A DNA stretch of 64,000 bases from Arthrobacter sp. ERGS1:01 (GTDB lineage: Bacteria > Actinomycetota > Actinomycetes > Actinomycetales > Micrococcaceae): the NCBI RefSeq assembly GCF_001281315.1, contig NZ_CP012479.1:62001-126000 (forward strand), read 5' to 3'. Positions 53,373-62,151 of the stretch are shown piece after piece. Both the position numbers and the translations under genes were made by a program. How positions within the stretch are numbered: position 1 is the first letter of the stretch; each line of letters opens with the position of its first letter. The notes below the pieces were generated by a model that searched no databases, was not told the DNA's origin, and saw only the letters and a list, made by a program, of their open reading frames with translations.

Positions 53373-53407
53373 AAAGGCGCTCCTTCCATTGCGGGAGGGG
53401 CGCCTTT
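53373..53407 (+). terminator. Terminator after groEL
   Basis: AAAGGCGCTCC (53373-53383) pairs with GGGGCGCCTTT (53397-53407), with one G-U pair and a 13-base loop, ending in CCTTT. It follows the GroEL stop by about 30 bases. Confidence 0.78.
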
Positions 53408-53445
53408 GGCGTTTAAGTGTCGGTGGAGTCTGAAAGTATTGGGTT

Positions 53446-54453
53446 ATGACAATTGTTGCGGCCGCCGATGGTTCGGCGTTGGGTAATCCCGGACCTGCGG
53501 GTTGGGCTTGGTATGTTGACGACTCCTGTTGGCGGGCCGGCGGCTGGCCGCATGGAACCAACAACATGGGCGAGCTCATGGCCGTGCTGGACCTGTTCAA
53601 GTCCACGGCCCATGTGCCGGCGGAGCCGTTGCACATCCTGTGCGACAGCCAGTACGTCATCAACTGCATCACCAAATGGATGCCGGGCTGGAAGCGGAAG
53701 GGCTGGCGCAAGGCCGACGGCAAGCCCGTCCTCAACGTGGACCTGCTCAAGCAAATCGACGACGCCATTGTGGGCCGCACGTACAAGTTTGAATGGGTCA
53801 AGGGCCACGCCGGCCACCACCTCAACGAAGCCGCCGACGACCGCGCCCGCGACGCCGCCACCGCCTTCCAGGCCAAGCGCGCCCCCATCGAGGGCCCCGG
53901 CTTCCCGGGGGCCGGCAGTCCAAGCACGGCGGCTTCAAGCGCAGCGGCTCCAAGCACGGCGCCCGCTCAGGCAGCGCCCGCCGCTGCAGGGCCGAACGCC
54001 GGAGCCAAGCGTCCGCGTCCGGCCGCCGAGCCCGCCGAAGCCGAGCAGCTGGATTTGTTCTCGGCCTTCGCGGACGACGACGAAGCGGATCCCGCCTTTG
54101 CCTCCGAGGCTGATAGTGCCCTAGCCGTCATCGTGGCGCTGGAGCGTGAACTCATGGACCCCGAGGTGCGCGCCGATGAGGCAAAACTGGGTATGCTGCT
54201 GCACAAGGATTTCGCCGAGATTGGCGCCTCGGGGCGGCTCTGGGATCGCAAGGACATCATCGCCGAACTCGTCACGGCGGACGCCAACGAGGCCAGCCTT
54301 GAGGTCCTTGGCCTGGACAGCGTGGATGCCGACACCGCACTGCTGACCTATCGGAGCGTGGAAAGCCGCGGTAGCGTGTTGCGCAGCTCCCTGTGGCGCC
54401 GCGACAACGGCCGCTGGCAGGTTCGATTCCATCAGGGAACGCTCGAAGCCTAG
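53446..54453 (+). CDS. RNase HI fused to a C-terminal DUF4440/NTF2-like domain
   Basis: The 335-residue protein starts with an RNase HI domain (residues 1-145): AAADGSALGNPGPAGWAWYV, active-site Glu in NNMGELMAV, Asp in LCDSQYV, and the last Asp in AADDRARDAA. An Ala/Pro-rich linker (about 150-215) leads to a DUF4440/SnoaL-like NTF2 domain (VALERELMDPEVRADEAKLGMLLHKDFAEIGASGRLWDRKDIIAEL, then LWRRDNGRWQVRFHQG). The first domain cleaves RNA in RNA-DNA hybrids. The second is a small-molecule binding fold of unknown role here. Confidence 0.92.
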   Translation: MTIVAAADGSALGNPGPAGWAWYVDDSCWRAGGWPHGTNNMGELMAVLDLFKSTAHVPAEPLHILCDSQYVINCITKWMPGWKRKGWRKADGKPVLNVDLLKQIDDAIVGRTYKFEWVKGHAGHHLNEAADDRARDAATAFQAKRAPIEGPGFPGAGSPSTAASSAAAPSTAPAQAAPAAAGPNAGAKRPRPAAEPAEAEQLDLFSAFADDDEADPAFASEADSALAVIVALERELMDPEVRADEAKLGMLLHKDFAEIGASGRLWDRKDIIAELVTADANEASLEVLGLDSVDADTALLTYRSVESRGSVLRSSLWRRDNGRWQVRFHQGTLEA

Positions 54454-54467
54454 AGACGGCGTGCGCG

Positions 54468-54761
54468 TCAGCGGGCGGTAAACATCCGGGTGTTGGCCTC
54501 CTCCGCCTGGGCGTACTGGGTTGCGGCGGTGGACAATGCCGCGTTGATGCTTTCCAGCGACGCCTCCACCCGCAACTGCGTGGCATGCCATTCGGCCAGC
54601 AGCGCCTGGAAGTTGCTGGACGCCGTGCCCGTCCACGTGGTTTGCAGATCCGCCAGGTTGCGTTTCATGGCGTCGACCTCCATGCGGATGCGGTCCACGG
54701 AGCCTCTGACGGCGGTGCTTTTCAGGGCGAGGTCGTCGCTGTTGACATTGAACTGGGCCAT
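54468..54761 (-). CDS. WXG100-family protein (ESAT-6-like)
   Basis: The 97-residue helical-hairpin protein has the central W-x-G motif (TTWTGTASSNF, Trp near residue 43), the expected size, and no signal peptide. WXG100 proteins are substrates of ESX/type VII secretion. No type VII ATPase or membrane component is next to it, so it would use machinery encoded elsewhere. Confidence 0.9.
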   Translation of the reverse strand: MAQFNVNSDDLALKSTAVRGSVDRIRMEVDAMKRNLADLQTTWTGTASSNFQALLAEWHATQLRVEASLESINAALSTAATQYAQAEEANTRMFTAR

Positions 54762-54866
54762 GGCTTTGGCTCCCTTGCTGCCGGGTTGGATGTCCGTGAA
54801 GGGACACTTCCCACAGTAGGGGCGTCGCGGACGGCCGGCGGTGCCGCGGCCGCGAATGTGGACCCG

Positions 54867-56447
54867 TCAGGCGCGGGGGTCGCCTGTGGAGGAGTCGAGG
54901 CGCGACGTTGCCGAGCGCGGGGCTTGCGTGGGCAGCGGGGGCACCACCGTCTCGCCGGGCATCGCATCCTCGCCACCGGCGTCGTCCGGTTCCTGGAAGG
55001 GAAGCTCAATGACCATGGTGGCGCCGCCGCCGGGTGTCTGTTCGAGCCGGACGGTGCCGTCGTGGGAGGCCACAATGGCGGAGACGATGGCAAGGCCCAG
55101 CCCGCTGCCGCCGGTGTTGCGGTCGCGGGAGGAATCGGCCCGGTAGAACCGCTCAAAGATGCGCGGGGCCTCCTCCTCGGAGATGCCCGGTCCGTGGTCG
55201 CGAATCTTGATGACGGAGCTCTTGCCCCCGTCTCCGGTGCGCGTGCCCACCATGATCTCCACGGGTGTGCCGTCCGGCGTGTAGCGCAGCGCGTTGCCCA
55301 TCAAATTCGTCACGACCTGGCGCAGCTTGGCCTCGTCGCCGACCGTCGGCGCGGACCTTCCCGGCCCGTCGTCGAGCCCGACGACGGAGAAGGTGCGGTC
55401 GCGCGCGGACGCACGGGCGTCAAGCACGGCGTCGTGGCCGATGATCAGCAGGTCCACGGGCTTGAGCTGGAGCGGCCGCTGTTCGTCGATGCGGGCCAGC
55501 ATCAGCAGGTCCTCCACGAGCTCGCCCATGCGCTTGGCCTCGCTCTCGATGCGCCCCATGGCCGTGCCGACGGCGTCGGGGTTTGGCAGCGCCCCGTGCC
55601 GGTACAGTTCGGAGAAGCCCCGAATGGTGACCAGGGGCGTGCGGAGCTCATGGGAGGCGTCGGCGACGAATCGGCGCATGCGTTTCTCGGACGCCGTTTG
55701 TGCCGCGAAGGCGTGCTCAATGTGGGCCATCATGGTGTTGAGCGACCCGGAGAGCCGGCCCACCTCGGTGGCCGGGTTCTCGATGTCGACGCGGCGGGAG
55801 AGATCCCCGGCTGCAATGGCGGCAGCCGTCTTTTCCACCCGGCTCAGGGGGCGGAAGGATCGGGTGACGGTCCAGTAGGCGATCATGGTGCCCAGTGTGA
55901 CGGTCAGGATGGCGACGCCGGCGATCACGACGGCCAGCCGTTCCATGGTGCTGTTCAGGTTCTCGTAGGGCAGGCCCACCACTACGTACCCAAGGTACTC
56001 GGGCGAGCCACCCACCAGGTTGGGGCCTTCGAGCGTAAAGCTCTGCGGGGCGATGACGGTGATCCGCCACGGCGCCCCGCCGTCGGTGCTGGGCACCGTG
56101 AACTTCTTCCCGTTCAGGGCCTGGGCCTGGAGCATCGAATACATCGGATAGACGGGCTTGTCATCGCCCTGGCGGTTCTGGCTGGCCAGGGTGCTGTCGA
56201 GATAGTGGAAGCCCACGTAGTAGTCAAAGCCGAAGGGGGACTGCCCGGTAATTTGGGTGTCCACCGTGCCCCGCTGCACGATGGAGCGTTGGAACGTCGT
56301 GAGCTGCGAATCCATCTGGTCTTCCAGAAATGAGTGCAGCAGGATGAACGTCGTGGCCCCCAAGGCCAGCAGCGACAGGGTCAGCAGGGCGCTGATGATC
56401 GCCACCAGCTGGGAGCGCAGGGAGGCGTTTTTCCACAACGTAATCAA
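54867..56447 (-). CDS. Sensor histidine kinase
   Basis: The 526-residue kinase has two membrane segments around an extracellular sensor region (residues about 40-170), a HAMP domain (TVTRSFRPLSRVEKTAAAIAAGDLSRRVDIENPATEVG), HisKA with the phospho-acceptor in FVADASHELRTPL near residue 268, and a HATPase with the N-box NLMGNALRYTPDGTP, GPGISEEEAPRIFERFYRAD and GGSGLGLAIV. The TTG at 56447 is the likely start. It pairs with the response regulator 5 bases upstream. Confidence 0.93.
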   Translation of the reverse strand: MITLWKNASLRSQLVAIISALLTLSLLALGATTFILLHSFLEDQMDSQLTTFQRSIVQRGTVDTQITGQSPFGFDYYVGFHYLDSTLASQNRQGDDKPVYPMYSMLQAQALNGKKFTVPSTDGGAPWRITVIAPQSFTLEGPNLVGGSPEYLGYVVVGLPYENLNSTMERLAVVIAGVAILTVTLGTMIAYWTVTRSFRPLSRVEKTAAAIAAGDLSRRVDIENPATEVGRLSGSLNTMMAHIEHAFAAQTASEKRMRRFVADASHELRTPLVTIRGFSELYRHGALPNPDAVGTAMGRIESEAKRMGELVEDLLMLARIDEQRPLQLKPVDLLIIGHDAVLDARASARDRTFSVVGLDDGPGRSAPTVGDEAKLRQVVTNLMGNALRYTPDGTPVEIMVGTRTGDGGKSSVIKIRDHGPGISEEEAPRIFERFYRADSSRDRNTGGSGLGLAIVSAIVASHDGTVRLEQTPGGGATMVIELPFQEPDDAGGEDAMPGETVVPPLPTQAPRSATSRLDSSTGDPRA

Positions 56448-56452
56448 TGGTT

Positions 56453-57166
56453 TTAGCGCTTATCTGCCGTTCGCAGCACGTAGCCCACGCCGCGCTTGGT
56501 CTGGATCAGGGCGGGGAGGGCGGCGTCGGTGTCCACCTTGCGCCGCAGATAGGAGATGTAGGACTCCACGATGGAGGCATCGCCGTTGAAGTCGTACTCC
56601 CAGACGTGGTCAAGGATCTGGGCCTTGGACAGCACGCGGTTGGGATTGAGCATCAGGTAGCGCAGCAACTTGAACTCGGTGGGGGAGAGCTCCACGGTCT
56701 TGCCGGCGCGGCGCACCTCGTGGGCGTCGTCGTCGAGTTCGAGATCGGCGACGCGCAGTACGGCGTCGTCGTCCTCCATGGGCTGGGTTCGGCGCAGCAC
56801 GGCACGGATGCGGGCCACCACCTCGTCGAGGCTGAACGGCTTGGTCACGTAGTCGTCGCCGCCAACCGTCAGGCCGGTCACCTTGTCCTCGGTGTCATCG
56901 CGGGCGGTGAGGAAGAGGACGGGGAAGTGACGGCCCGCGGCGCGCAGCCGGCGCGTCACGGTGAATCCGTCCATGTCCGGGAGCATGACATCCAGTACGG
57001 CAAGGTCTGGGTTGTGCTCTTCAGCGGCAGCCAGGGCCTCTCGACCGTTGGCGGCTGCCACCACTTCAAACCCGGCGAACCGGAGCGAGGTGGAGAGCAA
57101 TTCGCGAATGTTGGGCTCGTCGTCAACAACGAGCAGCTTTGCTTCAGGTCCGGTCTTTTTCACCAT
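56453..57166 (-). CDS. OmpR/PhoB-family response regulator
   Basis: The 237-residue regulator has the receiver acidic pocket VVDDEPNIREL, phospho-acceptor Asp in VLDVMLPDMDGF near residue 59, the conserved Lys in YVTKPFSLDE, and a winged-helix domain (VELSPTEFKLLRYLMLNPNRVLSKAQILDHVWEYDFNGDASIVESYISYLRRKVD). The inverted repeat 20-35 bases upstream may be its own binding site. Confidence 0.95.
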   Translation of the reverse strand: MVKKTGPEAKLLVVDDEPNIRELLSTSLRFAGFEVVAAANGREALAAAEEHNPDLAVLDVMLPDMDGFTVTRRLRAAGRHFPVLFLTARDDTEDKVTGLTVGGDDYVTKPFSLDEVVARIRAVLRRTQPMEDDDAVLRVADLELDDDAHEVRRAGKTVELSPTEFKLLRYLMLNPNRVLSKAQILDHVWEYDFNGDASIVESYISYLRRKVDTDAALPALIQTKRGVGYVLRTADKR

Positions 57167-57185
57167 TTAAGTCTCCGACCATTGG

Positions 57186-57236
57186 CTGGGAATAAGCTGA
57201 CTATTCCGTGGATAAGTACTGTCAGCTTACGCCCAG
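57186..57236. promoter_or_regulatory. Inverted repeat upstream of the response regulator gene
   Basis: CTGGGAATAAGCTGAC (57186-57201) and GTCAGCTTACGCCCAG (57221-57236) are complementary in 14 of 16 positions with a 19-base spacer. Paired sites of this size and spacing just upstream of an OmpR-type gene are typical of autoregulation. The assignment is an inference from position. Confidence 0.5.
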
Positions 57237-57307
57237 ACATTTCCCAGCGGCTAGTACGGAACGTTGAATAGCTGCTGGTGGACGGCGGCGTGCGTGGTTG
57301 CCGGAGG

Positions 57308-58735
57308 CTATTTCTTCAAGAATGCCGCGTCTCCGGTCTTCAGGGCTTCGAGTGCGGGCATGCCCCGCCAGTGCTGACCGGCCTCCGTCAAGGCCGCGAG
57401 CAGTGCGGCAGCATGATGCCGTACTCCGGCCGGTTCCGTGACGGGATGAAGTTCAAAGGGGTCCGCGGCAAGGTCGAACAGTTCCGTGGTGAGCCCGCCG
57501 TCGGGGTGCAGGCGTGCAATGAACTTGCTGGTGGCCGTCCGCAGTCCGCGCACATCCACGTCCCGGCCGTCACGGGGGTAGTAGAAATACAAGGCCGACG
57601 GCGCACCGGCACCTCCCGTGTCCCCGGCGGAATTCGCCAGGAGGGACGCGGAGACATCAATGCCGTCCATCTGCCCGGGGACGCTGTCAGCAAATCCCAG
57701 CAGGCCCAAAATCGTGGGGGCGATGTCCACGCTGGAGAGCCCCGTGGTGGCGGAGGCTTCAAGGCGACCCGGCCAGCGGAGCACGAAGGGGATCCGCATG
57801 GACTCTTCATAGGGGACGTTTTTGTACAGCAGGTCGTGGCTGCCCATCTGCTGGCCGTGGTCGGAGGTAAAGACCACCACGGTGTCCCGGGCGAGCCCCA
57901 GGGTGTCCAGGGATGCCAACAATCGTCCGAGCTGCGCATCGATGGCATTGACGGCGGCGTAGTACAGCGGGGCGATGGCGGCGGCTTCGCTGCCGGCAGC
58001 GGAAGCCAGGTTGACGTTGGGCCGGTTGAGCAGCACCTGCGCCGGCACGTCCGCGTAGCCGGCGTCGTGGCCGGCCGGCAGCTGGTGGAACGGTTGGTGC
58101 GGCGGGTTCCAGGACACGGCCAGGGCGAAGGGGATGCCCTCGGATGACGGGCCGGCGGCTCGTTCCAGAAATTCCATCGCGATGTCCGTCTCATGGGCCG
58201 CGGACCAGCCGGTGACGTTGATGCGTTCGTGCCGTCCGGCGTCGCCCGTCCAGTAATGCGGAGTCAGGTGCTCGTCGCAACAGCCGTAGGAATACCAGAA
58301 ATCAAAACCATGCCGCCGCTCCGCGGGGGAATACGCATCCCAATAGCGGCCGTCCTCGAGCACCCCGGCGCCGTGGACGGCGTCGGCCGGGACGGGAGCC
58401 TCCAAATGCCACTTGCCGATGTACCCGGTTGCATAACCGGCGTCCCGCAGCACCGCAGCCCAGGACGGGGCATCGGGACGCAGCCCAACACCCCATTCGG
58501 CGGTTTCGGAATTCACGTTGTGGGTCACCCCGTTCGCCTCGGGGTACTGCCCGCTCATCATCATGGCCCGGTGCGGGCTGCATACGGGATAGTTGCTAAC
58601 GGCGTGGGCCAGGGAGACGCCGTCGGCCGCCAAGGCATCCAGAAAAGGTGTGGAAACGGGGTCGCCGCCCGGTTCCAGGCACATGGCCCGGAACTGGTCG
58701 GCGACGATGAACAGCAGGTTGGGGTGGCGTTTCAC
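57308..58735 (-). CDS. Sulfatase (formylglycine-dependent)
   Basis: The 475-residue protein (GTG 58735) has the sulfatase signature C-x-P-x-R as VCSPHRAMMMSGQ with Cys52, which would be converted to formylglycine, the metal-binding ADQFRA near the N-terminus, and late metal ligands in VVFTSDHGQQMGSHDLL. There is no signal peptide, so it acts in the cytoplasm on an imported sulfated molecule, consistent with the sugar ABC importer upstream. The GTG overlaps the permease stop. Confidence 0.9.
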   Translation of the reverse strand: MKRHPNLLFIVADQFRAMCLEPGGDPVSTPFLDALAADGVSLAHAVSNYPVCSPHRAMMMSGQYPEANGVTHNVNSETAEWGVGLRPDAPSWAAVLRDAGYATGYIGKWHLEAPVPADAVHGAGVLEDGRYWDAYSPAERRHGFDFWYSYGCCDEHLTPHYWTGDAGRHERINVTGWSAAHETDIAMEFLERAAGPSSEGIPFALAVSWNPPHQPFHQLPAGHDAGYADVPAQVLLNRPNVNLASAAGSEAAAIAPLYYAAVNAIDAQLGRLLASLDTLGLARDTVVVFTSDHGQQMGSHDLLYKNVPYEESMRIPFVLRWPGRLEASATTGLSSVDIAPTILGLLGFADSVPGQMDGIDVSASLLANSAGDTGGAGAPSALYFYYPRDGRDVDVRGLRTATSKFIARLHPDGGLTTELFDLAADPFELHPVTEPAGVRHHAAALLAALTEAGQHWRGMPALEALKTGDAAFLKK

Positions 58736-59657
58736 TTGCCCATGCCCAGGGTCAGCCCTTCGGTGAGGCGGCGGCCCAGCCACACATAGATGACCAGCAT
58801 GGGCAGGACGACGATGCACAGCCCGGCAAAGAGCCCGCCCCAGTCGGCGCCGGAGTAGGTCTGCTGCTGGACGAAGGAGATCAGCGCCACCGGAAGCGTG
58901 TACTTCTCTGTTGACTGGATCAATGTCAGGGCCAGCAGTGTTTCGTTCCAGTGCGCCACCACCTGTAGGACGAACGCCGTCAGGATGCCGCCCTTGGCCA
59001 GCGGCAGGGTGATCTGGACGAAGGTGCGCAGGGCGGAGGCGCCGTCGAGCGCGGCGGCCTCCTCCATCTCCATCGGCAGGCTGCGGAAGAACGCGGTCAG
59101 CAAGAACACCGTGAACGGCATGGACATGGCGATGTAGACGAGGTTCAGGCCGATCAGGCTGTCCGTCAGCTGGACCTTGTTGAGCATGACGAACAGGGGA
59201 TGAGGATCACCTGGGCCGGGATGCCCAAGCCCAGGATGAAATACAGGCTCAACCCGCCGGTCAGCCGGCTTTCCACGCGGCTGAGGTAGTAGGCCGCCGG
59301 GGCGGCGATAGCCACGCACAGGAACGACGACACAGCCGTGGTCACCACGCTGTTCAGGGTGGCCGTGGCAAAGTCGCTGACCGTCCAGGCCGTCACGAAG
59401 TTGCTGACGTCCAGCTTCTCGGGCATGCCCCAGGGGCTGGAGAGGATGGAGCGGGTGTCGCGGAACGCCTGCAGCACCATCCACAGCAACATGGCAATGC
59501 TGACGGCGACAACCGCCCACAACAGCACAATGCCGATGCTGCGCAGCACGTTGTTCTCCGCCCTCAGTGCGGGGCTGACTCCGCGCCGATTCCTGGGGCG
59601 GCGCTTGGGCTCCGGGGGCGGGGTCGCGGCGGGTTTGGGTCGGGTCAGGGTGGTCAT
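58732..59657 (-). pseudogene. Sugar ABC transporter permease (MalG-type), frameshifted
   Basis: Two overlapping frames together give a complete MalG-type permease. The first runs from ATG 59657 (after AAGGAAG) through SIGIVLLWAVVAVSIAMLLW and LGLGIPAQVILIP. The second continues from LFVMLNKVQLTDSLIGLNLVY with the EAA motif EEAAALDGASALRTFVQITLPLAKGG to the stop at 58732. One base is missing in the G-run at 59196-59199: five instead of four would restore the frame. The break may be a sequencing error or a real inactivation; the neighbours are intact. Confidence 0.85.
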
Positions 59658-59667
59658 GGCTGCTTCC

Positions 59668-60633
59668 TTAGAATTCAACGGCGTCACGTCGCATGGCCCG
59701 GCGCAAAAGCACCACCAGCACCGATACGAGGGCCAGGGAGATGATGGCGGAGGCCGTCGCGGCACCGTAGGCCGGTGTGGACTGGCCGGAGAACGCGGTC
59801 ACATAGGTGTACACGGCCGTGGTCCAGCTCTGGGTGGGCGGGATGCCGGCACCGCTGCTGCCGCCAAACACCCAGATGATCTCAAAGATCTTGATCGAGG
59901 AGATGGTCCACAGCACCGCGCAGGTGCCGAACACGTCCCAGGTCAGCGGCAGGATCACGTAACGCAGGCGTTGGAAGGCGGTGGCGCCGGCCAGGGCGCA
60001 GTCCTCGTAGTAGTAGGGCGGGATCCGGTCGACGCCGGCCATCAGGATGGTGGTGAAGTAGCCGGTGGTGGTGGCCACGAGTGTGGCCATGATGAGGGGG
60101 AAGATGTTGTCCTGGGACAGCCAGGCCGGCGGTTCCTGAATGCCGAGCGGTTTGAGCAGGGTGTTGACCATGCCGCCCGGGTTGAAGATGAAGCCGGCCA
60201 GCACGCCAAACACGAGGGCGTTGATCAGGTGCGGGAAGAAGATGACGTTGCGGACCACCTTTTTCCCGGCCATGTCCCGCAGCACCAGCGTCATGGCGAA
60301 CGCGAGGATGAAGATTGCGGCCCCCACCACGAAAAGCAGCAACAGCGTGTTGCCGAAGGACTTCATGAACAGTGGATCGTTGAAGACCTGGATGTAGTTC
60401 TTCACGCCGACAAATTTCATGGGGCCCGCACCGGCCCACTCGTGCAGGCTGATCCAGGCCGCCCCGATGGCCGGGACGATGAAAAGCACCGTGTAGATGA
60501 CGAAGGCCGGGCCCACAAACGGCACCAGGAGCTTGCGCCGCTGCCGGTCGATGCTGCTTCCGCCCTCCCCGGCCCGCGCCTTGGCGGACCGGGGCCGTTT
60601 GGCGGCGGTGTTGGGGATGGTGGGGGCGCTCAT
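59668..60633 (-). CDS. Sugar ABC transporter permease (MalF-type)
   Basis: The 321-residue inner-membrane protein has six membrane segments, the coupling motif EDCALAGATAFQRLRYVILPLTWD, and VRNVIFFPHLINALVFGVLAGFIFNP. Its start overlaps the solute-binding protein stop by one base. It forms the channel with the frameshifted MalG-type partner 10 bases downstream. Confidence 0.93.
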   Translation of the reverse strand: MSAPTIPNTAAKRPRSAKARAGEGGSSIDRQRRKLLVPFVGPAFVIYTVLFIVPAIGAAWISLHEWAGAGPMKFVGVKNYIQVFNDPLFMKSFGNTLLLLFVVGAAIFILAFAMTLVLRDMAGKKVVRNVIFFPHLINALVFGVLAGFIFNPGGMVNTLLKPLGIQEPPAWLSQDNIFPLIMATLVATTTGYFTTILMAGVDRIPPYYYEDCALAGATAFQRLRYVILPLTWDVFGTCAVLWTISSIKIFEIIWVFGGSSGAGIPPTQSWTTAVYTYVTAFSGQSTPAYGAATASAIISLALVSVLVVLLRRAMRRDAVEF

Positions 60634-61940
60634 CAGCTGTTGTTCTTCCAGTAGTCGATCTGTGCGGCCTTCATCTTGGCGACGAAGTCGTTCGCCGTGA
60701 TCTTGCCGAGGAACAGTTCGTCATCGATGGGCCACAGGATCTTTTCCACATAGCCGGGGGCCGTCACGCCGTCGTTTTGCAGGTAGATGTTCTTGGCACT
60801 GTCCAGGGCCTTCTTGATGGATGCCATCTCGGGGGCGGTGGCGGCGTCGGCCCGGATCGGCAGCACCTTGGCCTCGGTTCCGTAGGCGTCCTGGTACTTC
60901 TTTTTCAGCATGAACGCCGCAAACTTTTCGGCGGTTGCGGAGTTTTTGGCCTTGGCCGGCACGGCCCAGCCCACAAAGTCGGCCCGTGCGGAGCTTGGCT
61001 GGCCTGCGACCGAGGGGAAGGGGAAGGATGAGTATTTGAAGTCGGTGGCCGCGTAGGTGCCGGTTTCGGTGGGAATCCACGAACCGTTGAACAACAACTC
61101 GGCGCCGCCGTTGGCCCACACCTGCTGCTGGGCGGGCCACTTGCTGGCGTTGTAGCCCTTGATCAGGTAGCCGCCCCGGGCGATCTGCTCCACCTTCTTG
61201 GCGGCGTCAAGCACTGCCGGGGCGTCCCAGGCCGCGCCGGTCTTGTCGGCGGCAACCTTGGCAAAGGCACCGGGGCCCTCGGCCTTGATGAGGGCTGTCG
61301 TGAACCACATCGAGTTGTACCCGGCAATGTCGCCGTCGGCCGCCAACGGGGTCTGCCCCGCGGCCTTCTCCTTGTCCAGCAGGGCCACAAGATCGTCCCA
61401 GCTTGCCGGCGGGCTCGCGGCCAGCCCGGGATTCTTGGCGGCGTCGAACCAGATGCCGTCGGAGCTGAGGCTGTACGGCAGCATCCACGGCTGGCCGTCC
61501 TTGTCCTTGATATTGCTGACCTGGAGGTATTTGCCCGGGATCAGTTCCGAAACGGTTTTGCCGTCGACCTTCTGCGCGTATGCGTCGGCGAGGCCGTGCG
61601 CCTGGCCGGTGTCGCCGAGGACGGGGGCCAGCTTGGCGTAGGGGCCGTCGACGATGTCCGGGACGTTGTTGGTGTTTAGTGCCGGGACGAGCTTTTGGAC
61701 GTTGGAGCGGCCCTGCCACTGCACCTTGACGGTGGCACCGGTTTCCTTCTCGAAATCGGCAATGGCCCCGGCAATGACCTTTTGCTGGGGCTCACCCACC
61801 TTCCACATCGACCAATACGTGATTGTTCCGGCATCGGGACCGGACTTGCCGGCGTCCGCTCCGCTCCCGCAGGCGCTCAGGGCAAGCGTGGCCACGGCAA
61901 GCACCGCCAAAGCTTTGGAAAACTTAAAAGTAGAACTCAT
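60633..61940 (-). CDS. Sugar ABC transporter solute-binding lipoprotein (family 1)
   Basis: The 435-residue lipoprotein has a signal peptide with lipobox LSACGSG (Cys near residue 23), then TITYWSMWKVGEPQQKVIAGAIADFEKETGATVKVQWQGR and the WANGGAELLFNGSWIP strand typical of family 1. The ATG at 61940 follows AAGGGG with 8-base spacing and is preferred to a GTG at 61949. It is the first gene of the operon and binds a sugar or sulfated sugar. No ATPase is nearby, so it probably shares one encoded elsewhere. Confidence 0.93.
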   Translation of the reverse strand: MSSTFKFSKALAVLAVATLALSACGSGADAGKSGPDAGTITYWSMWKVGEPQQKVIAGAIADFEKETGATVKVQWQGRSNVQKLVPALNTNNVPDIVDGPYAKLAPVLGDTGQAHGLADAYAQKVDGKTVSELIPGKYLQVSNIKDKDGQPWMLPYSLSSDGIWFDAAKNPGLAASPPASWDDLVALLDKEKAAGQTPLAADGDIAGYNSMWFTTALIKAEGPGAFAKVAADKTGAAWDAPAVLDAAKKVEQIARGGYLIKGYNASKWPAQQQVWANGGAELLFNGSWIPTETGTYAATDFKYSSFPFPSVAGQPSSARADFVGWAVPAKAKNSATAEKFAAFMLKKKYQDAYGTEAKVLPIRADAATAPEMASIKKALDSAKNIYLQNDGVTAPGYVEKILWPIDDELFLGKITANDFVAKMKAAQIDYWKNNS

Positions 61941-62076
61941 CAAAGACACCCCTTGAATTGGTTGTGCCGCAGGTCACGGCCAGTGAGAAGACTCAAACAG
62001 CCGTAAAAGATAGGAATCAAGGAGTAGTCCGGTAAAGAATTCAGTGCAGGGTCGGCGCGGGCGGTGATGCAAGGAG

Positions 62077-62104
62077 AGTAATTTCCCATTCAACCTTTAT
62101 TACT
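62077..62104. promoter_or_regulatory. Possible operator between sugar operon and regulator gene
   Basis: AGTAAT (62077-62082) and ATTACT (62099-62104) form an inverted repeat with a 16-base spacer in an AT-rich stretch of the divergent promoter region. The arms are short, so this is only a candidate site for the adjacent regulator. Confidence 0.25.
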
Positions 62105-62151
62105 ACCTAATGGGCTTGCCACACTGTCCTCAATGCCTTCGAAAGGAAACC

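Noticed and set aside
54393..56333. Long plus-strand frame opposite the WXG100 and histidine kinase genes
   Set aside because: Both minus-strand genes have unmistakable motifs; the shadow frame has none.
59338..60654. Plus-strand frame of about 440 codons opposite the sugar permeases
   Set aside because: It is rich in Gly, Asp and His with no motif, and the permeases on the minus strand are well supported.
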